DNA of 64,000 nucleotides from Cryptomeria japonica. Its lineage: Eukaryota > Streptophyta > Pinopsida > Cupressales > Cupressaceae. The stretch's first letter is position 1. Every line of letters begins with the position of its first letter. Shown here in pieces: positions 1-14,019 of this stretch. A program made the position numbers and the translations under genes. The notes below the pieces were generated by a model that saw only the letters and a list, made by a program, of their open reading frames with translations, searched no databases and was not told where the DNA came from. The stretch spans positions 368,326,667-368,390,666 of the forward strand of contig NC_081415.1 of assembly GCF_030272615.1 (NCBI RefSeq), in the 5' to 3' direction.

Positions 1-1381
1 GAAAAAGACTTCTGAACTATCATAGAATTGCTGATAATACTTATTTTGCGTTTGCCATCCTTTCTTGGAGAATAGAACTTAGCGACTTGTGCAAAACCAC
101 CAATCAATAGCTTTTCCCTATGTCAACAGCGTTTTGAGAAGGTTTATAAACTTAATAAACTTATCTCTCCTACTACCTTGAAGCTTCAAATCTAGAAACC
201 TCCGTTGTCTTTAATCTTGCATCAATTGCATTTCAAAAATTTCTATTCCTTTGAAGCATTCAGTCAAACATCTCACTTGCATTGTCTCAAACCATATAGA
301 ATATCTGATACTTAAAGCTGTGGTTCAACTGAGTATGCTTGCCAAATAATTTGAAGTCATTGACTAATGATCATGTGAAAGTTGCTAAATCTCTTTCACC
401 AAGCCCATTTCTGTCTAAATCATTACATTCCATGAGACGAAATCTCATTCAAGGAATATTGTTGATCCACTCGCATACCAAGTATATGTTATCGTGCAGA
501 GGGAGAAATGATTTGTCTTTGCTTTCACATTTTGCGATTAAAACCCCGAGAGCTTGTAGGAGAAAAACACTGATAACTTTTGACGAGTTTAACCTTTTGC
601 CATGGAATTTTGCCAAGATGACCAGAATGTTATGATGAGAAGAACCCAAAAAAACAAGTATGTTTGAGTTGACAAAACATTGATTTTAATCTTGTAATCT
701 GTAAATTGGGTCTACACAAAAAATGGCCACATTGCTTGGAATAGGATCAAGATTAGTTCCATAAACAGGTTCAACGAACTAAGTCATGTTTTTAAAATAC
801 AATCGGTTTTGCACTTTTCATCAATATGCTGCATCACTCTTAGAACTAGAGAAAACTTTTTGATTCATCATGGCCATAAGACCTTGACGTCATCATCACC
901 TTGCAACCAGTTGGTTTTTGTCTTTGACTTTGGGGAATGCCTATGGACAACAACCAGGAAACGCTTAGGATGCACACTGGTCAAATTGACTCAGTAATAG
1001 GCTCTTTTGTATGTTGTTTGAAAAATTATCAGTATAGTTCAAAAAAGGGGGTAACAGGCAGTTTTCTTAACTATTATTTTTCATTTTGGGATGATCTTGT
1101 TGTGGTCTTTAGTGAGCAGTTTGCAAGTAACATTGACTTCGATTTTCTTGTTCATGAATTTGCTAGCATCAAGAGATGAGAAAGAAAATTAGCTTTTGTT
1201 TTTAATTGCAGATTTGCAGCTGTTGTTTGCAACATCCCAAGGAAAGGAGCTTTGAAGTATCAGTATGTATCAACATGTTTTGTGAAGCATTTAAGCCTAG
1301 CATGTGTTTGCTTCCAAAGGAAATGAAGCCTACACATCTTCTCCAAGCTTGTGGGTGGGCTGGCATTCTTGAGGAAACTAG
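1..1381. other. AT-rich spacer, no supported gene
   Basis: Only short open frames occur here and none resembles a known family. A possible splice acceptor (tttttaattgcag) ends at about 1,212. The frame after it stays open for about 35 codons, but I cannot assign it. Confidence 0.5.
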
Positions 1382-1951
1382 GCAAGCTTCAAACGTTGTA
1401 ACTGGACACTTTTCTATGTTGATGTTGACAAGTCAAGTGACTTGAATGAGATAAACTTGAGGGTGTCTTATGTTCACGATGCTCAAATCAACATTGCTGC
1501 AAGTGCAGGAAAGGTGGACGACTCTACATCACAGGGTAGCTTTGTTGATAAAGATGAAAATTTGGATACTAATTTTTAGTTTGAAGAACTTGCTCTTGAA
1601 GATGGTTATGCTGAAGACCATGTAGATGCATATGAGTGTTTATTTCTTTGGTGTGAGGCATGCTATTTTCTCCATGCTGATTGTGCTAAAAAAGAGTTAC
1701 GAAGGATGGAAATTCAGGTAGATAAGGGAGATGAAGAAGCTTTTTATGAGCCTGATTTTAGCAGTGAATATTGTTCAGCTAGTTGCACTGAAGAGTACAC
1801 AATGAAGAGGCAAGCAGAAAAACTTGGTTCTTCACATGAGGTACATTGGGAGCTTAATTTTTTTGTTGATTGCTTGCATGGAAATTTGGAAGATACAGGT
1901 GATTCAAACATGGATGAGTGTATTCACATTTATAATGAATATGCATGGTAA
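1382..1951 (+). pseudogene. Unrecognised decayed coding tract
   Basis: One reading frame stays open from 1,382 to a TAA at 1,949-1,951, apart from a single TAG at 1,577-1,579. The translation is acidic and looks protein-like. It is rich in Asp and Glu, with a Cys-rich patch just after the stop (YECLFLWCEACYFLHADC) and a second near SSEYCSASCTEE. I do not recognise a domain; the Cys and His spacing does not fit a zinc finger I can name. It could be the terminal exon of a degenerate host gene or a captured gene piece. No promoter or polyadenylation signal is obvious. The following kilobase could be a 3' untranslated region, but nothing in the sequence proves that. Confidence 0.3.
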
Positions 1952-3787
1952 GGGTTTGGCGCCATTGCTGACTTGTGATTCGATCTTCCTTGCCTTCAAG
2001 TGCTTCTTGCTTATCCAAGGTTAAGCTCCTCCATGCAAGTACTCTTGCTTGCAAATGTATGTTGAAATGAGATGGTATGGTTGACTCAACATGCAAGTCA
2101 CACATGCTCCCAAACCTTAGAAGCTGGATGGAGCTGGCAATGTGCTAGAGGCAGAAGTGAATGATGATCAAATGATGCAAGCCTTTGTTCTATAAGGGGC
2201 TGAAAGTTTCTAGTGATTCCAAAGAATATGTAGTTTAGCAAGGGGTCTCCATAGTTTTCTCCTTGGTTGGTAGGTGTATTTCAGGAGATTTCATGAGTGT
2301 ACACTGAATTTGCTTGGCCACATTTGCTGGTTTGATTGTATTGGGAGGTAGTTAATTGTACAACACTGTAAAACACTGCAAAATTTTTGCAGTGATCTTT
2401 TTATTGTAAATGAGATATGTTTGACTGATAGATCTTTGAAGTAGATCAACTGAATGTAAGTTTTAACTTTTAACTATTGATTTTGTGATTTGTATGCATA
2501 TGCAAATTGTTTTTTCAGTTTTAGTCCATACTTGTGTTTTCAGTTTTTCTTGAAAGTATTAAATTGTTTTGTCCAATGGAGCAGGCACTAGTTTTGGTGG
2601 TAAGATATAAACAAACCTCCAAACATTAAATTTAAATACATCTTGTTTTGCTATCCATGATAGTAGATAGTGTAGGATAATTTTTAGATTTCACATCCTT
2701 CCATGGCTTGGAGTGCAACTCATGCCATACCTTTTGTGAGTATAAAACTGATTCAGTATGCCTTCAACTTGCACTAGTATGAGAAACATAAGGAGATTTA
2801 TATATAGAAATGCAAATTTTTTTAATCTTTAAGTGCATGTACAAGAATTTTATTATCTGCTTGTTGGATGTCCTGTAAGTCTCGTTGCAGCCAATATTGA
2901 CATGAACTTTGTGACATATTTAGGGATTTTCAATAGATTAGATATGGTTGCTGAGAACCTAACTTGTGTTTAAACACTCTTTACTTGTCCTGTTAATGAC
3001 CTTAGCAGATACCCCACTTGGTCTAGCAGAGCCCAAATAAGAAGAGGTTATCCACTTTTATGTTTTATGCATTGGCATATTGTTCCCACTGTCTGATTAT
3101 AACTGCAGTCCATCACCTTAAGTTGACCTTCCCTAGGATTAGGTTTTACTGCTGTTCTTTAGGATTTGTGGAGATGGAACATTGAGACCCAACACATTCA
3201 AGGACCAATGTTGGAGGCGGGACTGGCTGGTGTTAAATCTTTGTGGCTGCACACAACACCTCTCAATTGCAACTTTGCACAAGGATGACACAACCATCAT
3301 GTGCTTGCTCATTTTCACATACAGTTTGGTTATGACGTCCATGCCCCCCAGCAAGTTTCAACCTCTTGCTAATGCTTTAGTGTTGTTAATTCACCACTTT
3401 CAGAGACCTTATAGAAGTAGTTGGCTTTCATCTCACTACAGTTTAATGGCCATGACTACCAAGAAACCTCTCTTGAGCAGCTAGAGTGAAAACTCTCCCA
3501 CATGGGAAAATTAAAGAATGCCTCTGATATCACGTTCTCTGTAGGTGAGCTATTGTTTATTTCCAGTTTCCGTTTCTTTGCATTTTCTATATATGACAAC
3601 AATCTTCTATTGATGAGGATTTCAGGGGTATTAGATCTTTATTTTTTCTTTGATGGTTTGTACTTATGATTTCTTATATAATGATTGAAGTTATTCCCTG
3701 GGTGATAAATACTGTATAATTATTTGTATAAAATATACTTCATAGCTGCCAATTTTCTAAAAGCAGAGCGTATACATTTTCTTGCAG
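1952..3787. other. AT-rich spacer, no supported gene
   Basis: Short open frames on both strands (for example near 3,182-3,484) show no recognisable motif. I see no repeat or RNA gene here. Confidence 0.5.
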
Positions 3788-4030
3788 ATGAGCATTGGGA
3801 AGCAATTGAAAGAGTTCCTTGATTACAATGAAAAAATGGGATATATGTTCCATGTAAGTTAGAGTTTATTAAATGTATTTTTTGTTTAAATGTATGCAGT
3901 TAGAACTGTCTTTTCTATTTGAAAGAGGGGTGACGAGAATATAAACTGATTTCTCTTTGGTATTGTTTGTACTCTTTAGGATGATGCCAAGAAGGACAGA
4001 GCGGCCAAAAATAGATATAATATATTATAG
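3788..4030 (+). CDS. Possible two-exon gene fragment, unidentified
   Basis: A 66-bp open segment (3,788-3,853) is preceded by a good acceptor (ttttcttgcag) and followed by a strong donor (gtaagt). After a 126-bp AT-rich candidate intron with acceptor actctttag, a 51-bp segment (3,980-4,030) continues in phase to a TAG. The two pieces would encode 38 residues, beginning MSIGKQLKEFLDYNEK and ending KNRYNIL. The codon-phase match and both splice signals are the only evidence. The peptide is too short to assign. It may be the 3' end of a host gene whose upstream exons I cannot find, or chance. Confidence 0.25.
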
Positions 4031-5115
4031 GACATTGTCATTGGGTAGCATGGATATACTTAAAATTTACAGGTTACAAGCAGCATTTTAATGCATGTAT
4101 CATGTTTTGAAAGGCCATATATTATATCTTAATAAACAGGGTTTCATGTTCAATTTTGTCCTTATTAAGTAAATTACCCACATTATTAAACATAGTTTCA
4201 TGAGTTGGTTTTGTGCCGCCTCAACAAATTGTAAGCAAAATAAATGGATTATGAACATTATGAGACTTATGTTTCTTTTTAACATGTACACACTTAAAAG
4301 AGACTTGAAGCTAGTTTATTTTGAATGTGAACTATTGCTTTTGGAAAATGGTATTATTTTAGACCTAAATTCTATTGAATCCCTTTGATGTGCATGTTTA
4401 AAGAGAAGTTAATTTCAGAACCATTCATTTTGTTAGTTTCTATCAGAAGTTTATGCATTCTAAATGAGAGGTAGCTATAATGTAGCTTCTTATAACCTGT
4501 TTGAAATCAAGGCCACTTGAATATTTATTTTATGTAGCAGTCGAAAGACTTGTGTAACTTTATAATAATGGGGATTGAGCCAGTCTGTGCATGCCAATTT
4601 TGCAAGTTTGAGAAGATGGCTGCAGTCTAATTAAATATTTCAAAATTACTGTATGATAGATCTGATTGGCAAGATATAATTCCTTAAGATAAACTGCTAG
4701 TTGTAATAATTTTGTAAGGAAATAAATAATTAATGTTTTCAGCATTGCAATTTTTATCAAGGCAGGCATATGATGTCTTTACATGTGATATATAGCCTAT
4801 AAAATGGTCCATCTTGTCCATAACTTTATTTTGTTTCATTTCCTGAGTGACACTTATCATTGATTTTTCAGTTAACAATATTTGAAACACCATGTTTGTT
4901 TAAGCTTGTATAATTCATATATTTGGTGATCTGTGGACAACTGTCCAACTAATTTGTGATTTCCCCATCCTTGACGTAAAAGCAATCTAGCATTAAACAC
5001 GTATGATCAAGGTGTGGCAGACCTTGGACACTTCCAAGCAGTTAGCTAGTAGTTATGAGAATTATACATAGAATTTAGAAGTTCAAGTAGTTAGATTTGC
5101 ATATTCTTGCTAATA

Positions 5116-5155
5116 AAGCCAGTGGCATTAGGGAAAAGCCAGTGGCATTAGGGAG
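5116..5155. repeat. 20-bp tandem duplication
   Basis: The unit aaagccagtggcattaggga occurs twice back to back with one mismatch. Confidence 0.85.
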
Positions 5156-8100
5156 AAGATAAAGATGAAAACTGAAGCGACGATACTATCAAGGAAAATT
5201 CTCTTATTTATAAGACTCAACGATTTTCGTATCTAGCATCTTCATAAGACATCAGGTAAAGCATAGATGGTAAGAGGGAATGTTGATATTGTTTACCATA
5301 AAGATCCATAGAGTTCACCAAGATCATCAATCATCGCTGATAAAGAAGAGTCGAATATTGCATTCAATGTTTCCATCGAACAAAGATGATTAACAAGCAT
5401 AAATCCTTATATATCAAGAATTCCATAAAGCAATGTATCAAACGTACAGGGTCAGCATCAAATATCATATTAAGTAATCATATTATATCGAGCCTAAAAT
5501 AACAAACAACATTATTGCCGGTAAGAGATGAGAACAACTGCTGTTGACTAATCATGAATTAGTTATCTTCCATGGGGTGCGGTTGGATATATTGTTAATT
5601 CAGTTTGTTTGCAAAGGTTATGACATTGAGATACTTCTCACATCATGCCTCCTCCTGACATATTAAAGAGAAAACCTTCATTCTTTCAAATCATTGGTTG
5701 TTTTCTATTACTTATTTACATCCTTTTTGGATCGCTCTATTGAGCAGTAGCCTTCTCAAGGCAAATCGGTTGCATACATCCAAAGACAACAATCAGGAAC
5801 AACATAACCATTGCATACTTCCAAAGAATTATTAGAAACAACAATTATACCATCATCTCTATAAGCGATAAGGAGAAGATCTATAGCATAATTTACACCG
5901 CTAAATCTGAGACAGCAGGGATGACTCCATAGCATCGAAGTGACAAAGTTTACATAGTGAAGAGAATTCCATATCAGGGATCACCATTGCATAATTCTCA
6001 TATTCAAACTATATATATATATATATCGCTCTTCAATTTAGAATATATCAATTATCATAAGTAGTATCATCAATATAAGTTGCAAAATATCCGATACTGC
6101 ATTTTATGTGTGTTTGATTAGAGAGAAGTCTCTTGCAATTGAAGTTATTAGTAAATAGTCTCAAAATCTTAAGAGATTAAATAAGGGGACATTACATAAT
6201 TTGCATCCATATCGGAGTAAACATGATATGCTTGTTGATTGTTTGATTTCTATCTTTATTTTGTGTTTGTTTTACAAAATGAAGACTATGAAATGAACAT
6301 TTGATAATAGGATCTAAAAATGTTTAAAATTAGGAAATGGGGGTTATGTCTGAAATACTAAGTTTGAAAAAAGTGGTGATGTGTAGGTGGGGGATTGGTG
6401 ATATGGTGTGTTTGGGATGAGACGATGTACTCAAATTTGGAGACAATGGAGAGACAAACACATACTATTGTACAATGGGTCAATGTCTCAGTGATTTAAT
6501 CATCATCCCCAAGTGTTGTGGCAAACTCATTACCCTATTGGTAAAGCTCCTTTAAATGCAAACCAAGTTTTCACCTCAAAGTTCTACTAAATTTTCCTTT
6601 ATGCAATAATGTTGTTGTCCATGAACAAGGGTAGAGAAAGCAAGGAAACTTATCTATCTAAATCCGATCTCCACCTCCATTTGCAAGGAGTCCTTCCCTC
6701 TCTTAACTCTCATTTCCTCTAAACACTCCACATGAATTAGCTAAAAGGAGAAGTTTGTAACACCCCACTCTTCTTTTCCAAACAAGATATGAGGAGGCTT
6801 TAACCTCAAATCCTTGGATGGGATTGTGAAACTTGTCACTCTGCCATCCACTCCTCCATGAGAATATTTTCCTCATCAAAGGGGGGGACATACACTTGGG
6901 CACCCCATACCTATCGTTACCACCCATAAATGAGTTACGGGGATGGGTTTGGTACTTTCAATCCATCTACCCCCCTTCAATCTCCAAACTTGCTACTTTT
7001 ATTAATGAGGGTTTTTGGAGGGTTAAATCATGCACTGGGGATATTATTATGTGCCAATAGGTCTCCCTATCTCAAAGGTATAGGCCTCTGGGGTTTATTT
7101 TTGCACTTTAAATAAGGAAAATGATCCAACAAGTCTCATCATAGACTTGTTCAATGGTTTATTTGAGTTTTAAATGCTCCCCACAAATCATAGTTGAATT
7201 AGCCTCTCAATAATAAACCTCACAACCTTAGTCACCAAAAGAAATAACTCTATTACTTTCTATTTCAAGAATGGTTAGATCTACCTTCTCACGAAATCTT
7301 TCAATTTTTTCTAAACGGTTCTCCCCGCTCCTAATGGTATCATTACTTGTCAACAAATTACCAACATGATCATAAGTAACATAGCATCTCACATTAATTG
7401 CTAGCTGAATACCCTTAATTTTATCTTTTACAACAATCTATTTATAATTTCAATTCGTATTCCATACATTATGAGTTCATAACACTATCATGATATTGAT
7501 GATAAAACATAATGTCAAAATGAAATTCAAGAATATTGCAACAAAATCACATTATTTATCACCTGCATATAAAAAAATAGGAGAAGAATATAAAAAAATA
7601 GGGTTTTATTAATCACACGGGAGACAAAGTTTTGCATCCTTATTGTCTTATTTTCAACTTCATCTTGGAAGTCATTGAAGTTCGAGAGCATAATTCTTAT
7701 TTTCAACGTCTTGATTTTTGTTTGAAATCACATATTTTTGAGCAAATAGGATAAGCCTTTAGAGGTTCCATTTAAAGGATTTTTTTTGAAGAGGCTTAGA
7801 TCAATCAAATCAAACCCCATGAGATATAACCCCTCTAGTCTTAAATCATACCTACAATGGAGTCTCGCACCTATCAAAATGCTAACATAAAACCACACTT
7901 TCTTTATGTTTTGGGGGATCAAATGAATTAATATAGAAGTGTTGTTTTGAAATTATGCATCCCTTATTATAAGATTTCTAAAAAGTATAATTTTGAACAT
8001 ATTTCATTTGATTATTTTATCTATTTTTAATTTTTTTTTGAATATAGGTTTTTCACCAAACATTAAGGTCTTTGTTTCACACATCTAGAAAAATAAAAAA

Positions 8101-10109
8101 ATAGTTTTCTTTAAAAAAAAATATGTTCCTTATGGATTGATGTCTTTATTTCAACACAATAACAACAAATTAATTCAAATGCATATAAACAAAGTTATGT
8201 GAGATGACATACACCCCTGTCCAAATTATTATTAATTTGGCTTTGAAAATTAATTAAAAAAATACATGGAATAAAAAATTATGAAAAAATATCCATGCAT
8301 TAGATATTATTGTGACAAATCTATATTTAGAAATTTAGATCTTAATTTGTTCTACAAAAAAAGTTATGTATGATGACATAAATGTCACTAAAAATGTTGG
8401 TTACTATAAAAAAAAACTATTGATAGTTTCAAAAAATATTTACAATTTATTTATTTATTTTTAAATATTTAGAATGTGCACACAAAATCTCACAAATCCC
8501 TGGTTTACATAATCTTCAAATTCTTAATGGTTTAGATGTTATAGGTGTCCAAAAGTGAAGATATGGTAAAAAATGTTGATTTTATTGTCCTGTTTGGCCA
8601 AAATACGCGGCTCATTATCATGGGTTGACCCTATTAATGTTAAAGAGATGATTTATTGTTTCTATTCGAATTGTTTCAAACTACATGCTTCACTTATTTT
8701 CATGAGAAAAATTTGCTATATTTTTCCATCAATTTTTGGTAATCATGAATTCACATGGTTATTTACATTCATTTATACATGTTGCTATAGTACTATACAT
8801 TATTGAATATTTTCACTACTATGGTAAGCAAGCCTAATTGAGCCAACTAAGGATTATATCTTGGCATTTTAGGCTTTCATTACTAATATGAGTTTATGAA
8901 ATAATAAGATTCAAAGTTTATTTATTGATGGTTTGATATCACTAAAAAAGTGTGTTTTAAAATGTTTATTATTCATTTTTAAATTTGTGTTAGTATGTAC
9001 ATGTGAAATTATTTTATTGGAAAATTATATTCATCTCATCACGTTTCTCAGATTTGTCGCTATCTCCATGAAGTACCATTTACAAAACATCTATAAAATA
9101 AAGGGAAATTCAAACGACCCTATCGTTACTCATATTGATGATCATCATGAAAATATTGAACCAAATAGATTAAGACAGTTCACTGGATGCAAGGATTCCA
9201 CAGGGGTTATATTGGAACACATTTTAACACACAAACTTATCAATAACTTTTGTTAAAATCATGAACATGACCACACATGATTAAATAATTGCATGCTAAT
9301 AATCAAATATATGACCATTCTATGGACATGTTTCATTAAATTGAATAATAACTTGAACTTCAACCTTATCCACTTTAGATTTTCTATAATACTTTTATGA
9401 AACCACAACCAAAATAATGGACCTATATCATTCTATACATTTAAAAAATATATATTTTAGATTAGTTTTATGTGATTTATATGATGTGCACAATTAGTGT
9501 GCAATTTTTAGGATTTATTTGCTTAAAAAAAATCATATTACATATATATAATAAGAGAAATACACAACTTGTAGCATTACTTTAAGCCATCTTTCTACAA
9601 AATAATCCTTAAATATTAAGTGGCCTCCTTTTCTTTTGAAACCGAGAAAAACTAATCTTGGATGAGATGTTGAAAATAGTTGTTACACTTGAAATTTGAA
9701 GGCATGGCAAGAGCAAGAGTTGTAGTGCTCTAAATCTACTTTATAAAGTAATAATTTGTTTTAAAAATGGTAGAGATCGAGTTCAAATAGTGGGAGCACA
9801 CAAAGTGCTCCCGCTTTTGTGAAAAAATATAACAATCCTCATGAAGCTAGGATAGTCCTAGCGAGCCTAGGATAATGCAAGATAAAATAGATCATAGATT
9901 GGATTTAGATTACACAAGGTCGATGTATGAGGATGATATGATAGATTGAGAAGAGATAGGAGTAATAACATAATTTAAAAATCTTTTATAACAATATGCA
10001 TGAAGATTGTAGTTGAACTCATATTCAATTGTGTGTAATATTACATTGTTAATATGTTATTCATAATTTTTAAATAAGTATAGGTATGACTTGAATCTAT
10101 TTGAAAACA

Positions 10110-10402
10110 TAAGATAGTCCTATTGAATACATGATAATCCTAATGAACCTAGGTCAGTCCTAACAAACCTAAGACAATTTTAGTGAATGTATGATAGTCC
10201 TAATGAACGTAGGATAATCCTAATAAATGTAAGACATACACAATGAACCTAGGACGATCCTAATGAACCTAGTAGAATCATAATCAACCTAGGACAATCC
10301 TAATGAACATAGGGCTATTCTGATGAACCTAGGACAATCCTAATAAACCTAGGACAATGCAAATCAACCTAGGACAATGCAAATCAACCTAGGACAATGC
10401 AA
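10110..10402. repeat. Minisatellite with about 20-bp period
   Basis: About 14 imperfect copies of a unit close to gaacctaggacaatcctaat. The rightmost three copies are nearly identical (aacctaggacaatgcaaatc), while those on the left are more diverged. This pattern suggests recent expansion at the right edge. A related piece (tagcgagcctaggataatgc) lies outside the array near 9,860. Confidence 0.8.
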
Positions 10403-12720
10403 GAAAAAATAACTACAACAAAGACTACATAGTGTAAGTAGAACAAGGATACTCTAATTTTAAGAATATTGTATTTGAAACAAAAAATGAAGATAAGTCA
10501 AGAAGCAAAGGAAGTTGAAAAAGCAAAGAGTGTTAGGGTGATCATAGACTAAGTAATTTGTTTAGTTATAGACTTAGTAATCTATTTGATAACTTAACAA
10601 AAGTTGAGAAAGAGCAAAGGAAGTAGAACACAATCCAATTTTGAGTACTTGTAACCATGCACTTATTGCATCAACAATTTAAGCCAGGTTGACCAAATTT
10701 AAGTAAAGTTGACAAAATTTGATTATTGTTCAAGTTTGACCTAGTCTTTGATTTGTATAACCCTTTCTAAGGGGAAACTAAGGAGACATTACACATACCA
10801 TTTGGGTTATAAAAGACATATGAGACTAGGAAATCAAACATGATTTCATTATTTTCTTACAAGTATAACAAATTTTTAAATTGTCTATTAATGTAGCAAG
10901 TGATTCCAATAGAAAGATATAAGTACTGCTGCAACTTTAGGGTCCTCATACATACATCGCTTGGGGTTAAGTAAACTATGAGAACATTTTAAACCATTTA
11001 AGCTACTTATTTACAAATAAAATATTTATATAAATTGATCTCCATAAGGCTATGAGGATAATTTTGTTGCATAATATTGATGACATAAATCTCTATGAGT
11101 TTTCCATGGAATTATTTGATTTTTAGTAGTGTCAACATTTGTTAGCATTGCTTCCAATATTGAGGCAAGGGATAGGTGATGTTGGTTTGATGTTCAACCC
11201 CTCAATTTTGAAACTAATTTAGAAATTGCAACTTTGTTTTGTTCTAGATGCCCTAACAAATCCTCTTTGGCTTTGTCCAAGGTTTGTTGGAAGGGTTGGA
11301 GGAGGGTCAGGCATCTTATGGTTTTCCTTTGGCATTTCATCATTCAAATTTGGTTGTAGCCTAGAGTATATAATTTCTTATTAAATTTAAAAAAAAATTA
11401 AATTGATAAAAAGCAATCCGTTTTTTGAAATGCAAACAAAATTTAACTCTAATGCACAAAAAAAGATCACTTACCTCTTCTATGACATGGCATTGTGAAA
11501 TTAGTTTTTAAATGTCCAAACCATGCATACATGTTTTGCTGGGTTGAGGGTGAGAAAAGATTTACATAAAATACAGGCCATAGATGTACAAAATGGGCAA
11601 GGTTTTATTTTTTATCTTTACGCTAGCTTACATACATATGCTTATTAAGAAAAAAATATACATGTTTTTTATTCAAATAACATGTCATGTTATGGCTTGT
11701 AAAATTTGAACCATAACACAAACATGCTATTTGAATTTCTTAATAACACGAACATGTTTTCCTCATTTTTGGGCATTTGGGCACTTTTTTGTGCCCCATA
11801 TTGGGCACATGTTGCTACCCTTAAAATGTTACCTTTTCATAAAATTTTAAAATTTTATTTAGTGGAAACTTAGCTGACAATTATGTGACTTTTTACTAAT
11901 TTATAGAGTGGAAAAATCATGAAAAACAAAAAATTGAGCATTTTCCCTCTAGTTTATTTGAAAAAAAATAATCAAATTTGGATGAATGGATGAGAAGAAA
12001 AAACCAAAAATATTATACATATGTAAGTTTTTAGCCAAAAAAAAGGAAGACAATTGAAAAATAAATTAAAAATAAAGAGAAAGTTGTGTCATCAATAAGC
12101 TACGAGAGGGTTTGATGTAATTATGGTATTTTTTAACTCAACATTGAAAGACATGCAAAATTGTCAGGGAGCACACACAAGAGTTAGTCAATTTCTTATA
12201 ATTTATGGAAAACACATCTTTGGGTGTTGACATGCAAGTCCAATCATTTAAAGATGCCAAAGGAAAATCCAACCCTAAGGGTTAGAAATACAGAAGGCAA
12301 CTACAAATGTTCATGTTATAATATGCTAATGTTATAATATGAGCATGCTATAGTGCAAGCACATGCCCATGTTATGTCTATCATAAAATAAAGATAAATA
12401 GTCTCCTTCTATCTATATATTTCCCCTCCCTCCATCCGCCCCACCCCTTTTATCTCTTCACTCATTTACAACCAACTCTAATGGTAAATAGTCATTATAC
12501 TTATTTACCAGGCAATATTACTCTCTAGACCCCCATTAGGAAATAGGATCCAAACACAACTAAAACAAAACCTCTGAATCAGGAAGAGGGAGAGGATACA
12601 TTATCACCTCTCTCTCTCTATGAATCTCTATCTCTCCCCCCTATCTCTTTCTCTTCATTTTCTCATTATGGTGATCAAAGTGGTGGACAAGCCCCTCCAT
12701 ACCCCTCATTAGGAACTAGT

Positions 12721-13515
12721 TGTTAGGATTAACGAGTGTCCCAAAGATAATGAGAAGGGCGGTGAATCAGTATCTAATCGGTTTAGAGAATATTTAACCT
12801 TATTAAGTATTTTGCATTCCAAAACAGTGTACCAATAAACAAGAATTAATGCAGTAAAGAGGAACAATAAAGACAACATAGAAAACACACCATAAAACAA
12901 GATGTTTAATGAGGAAACCCGGTGTGGGAAAAACCTCGGTGGGATTTGTGACCCACAATATTCACTCATTGGCCAATGAATGGATATTACTTACAATGTG
13001 ATGCTTGCACATGCAGGAAGGCCAACTGCCGAGAGCTCACTGCTCAATCTACAAAATGGAAGTCTCACTAACTTACTAAATGGATTATGAGAATCCAATA
13101 TAATGTACTGCTACAATTCAACATCTGCTATGCCAGGTTCAGTACCGGTTTAAGCTCATACTATAACCATAAACCTTATACAAAATCTGCCTTAATATTC
13201 ACTCATCACTTCTACCATATCCATCATATGTCCATCTCAAAATGATTTACAAGATTTCATACATATATGAGTCTATTACAATATGCCATGTCATCTTTAC
13301 AAAAAGATATTTACAATTAAATACAATAAACAAAAGTTTGTTCCTGTCGGCTGGAGTGCCGGTATGTATTGTTGCCGTTGCAGGTGAAGAGTCTGTCGAT
13401 GCCGGTGCTTGCTGGTGGTTTACCAAATGAATGCCGGGTGGCTGCTTGAAGGTTGCCAGTAGGTTGCCATCAATGACAACACCATGATTTCTCACTAGAG
13501 TGTAGAATGCCAACA
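12721..13515 (-). repeat. LTR of a truncated copia-like element
   Basis: The segment starts TGTTAGGATT and ends GCCAACA, so it has TG...CA termini. It is clearly related to the solo LTR at 43,206-43,950: both share a tract near 12,905-13,050 (gaggaaacccggtgtggg, ctcggtgggatttgtgac and gcacatgcaggaaggcca). A pyrimidine run (ctccccctttgg) follows immediately at 13,517. On the minus strand that is a polypurine tract, making this the 3' LTR of a minus-strand element. The opposite LTR is not seen in this window, so the element is truncated. Confidence 0.75.
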
Positions 13516-13995
13516 ATCTCCCCCTTTGGCATTGATGGCAACACTCATGAGAAAAATCCAAAAAGTGAGGTCCAAAAATTTACCAAAAATGTGTGCTCCC
13601 CCTGAGTAGATGATCTCCTCTGATTAGCCATTTTTCTCTGTCCACTACTCCCCCTTTGACATCAATGACAAAGGTTGTCAAAAATTGTCAAATGAGTGCA
13701 GAATTTCACCTTGAAGTTTGTAACTGGTTGGTTACAATCTAAAATATGTCGGCCAAAACCAAGTTTAAACTCTGTATGAATCTGTTGTTGTGCTTCATGG
13801 TTGCCTCAGTTCTTTGGATTGTACTGGTGAGATGATGCATATGCTCCTCCAGTGACTTTTTCCCTTGAATTAATGCCTTAGAGATCTCTTTCCTCAAAGA
13901 GATAATGTTGTCTAATTTAGGATTGAGTTTGTGCTTAAGCTCTCTGGCATTTGCCTTGATCCTTTCTTTCTCTTTCTCTAATTTCTCCATTTTTG
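13516..13995 (-). pseudogene. Internal remnant of the truncated copia-like element
   Basis: Internal sequence adjoining the LTR polypurine tract. The minus strand has an 83-codon frame (13,990-13,739) rich in Lys, Glu and Leu. Its beginning (MEKLEKEKERIKANARELKH) is strongly predicted to be helical and probably coiled coil. No protease, integrase or RT motif remains. It may be a fragment of an extra ORF carried near the 3' end of this family. The transition into LINE sequence lies between about 13,995 and 14,040. Confidence 0.45.
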
Positions 13996-14019
13996 AGGTT
14001 ATGATAGAAATAATATATC

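Larger units (their letters stand above)
4031..12720. other. Long AT-rich intergenic tract
   Basis: About 8.7 kb with no frame I can support as a gene. It holds a 20-bp duplication near 5,116, a short AT dinucleotide run near 6,008-6,028, a 20-bp-period minisatellite near 10,110-10,402, and a CT-rich patch near 12,605-12,660. Longer frames (for example 8,933-9,256 plus strand) are Lys/Ile/Phe-rich, as expected from AT-rich noncoding DNA. Confidence 0.55.

Noticed and set aside
10110-10402. CRISPR-like array
   Set aside because: Units are contiguous without unique spacers and the window is clearly plant nuclear DNA.
13247-13561. 104-codon minus-strand ORF
   Set aside because: It lies almost wholly inside an LTR and spans its boundary with internal sequence; no domain.
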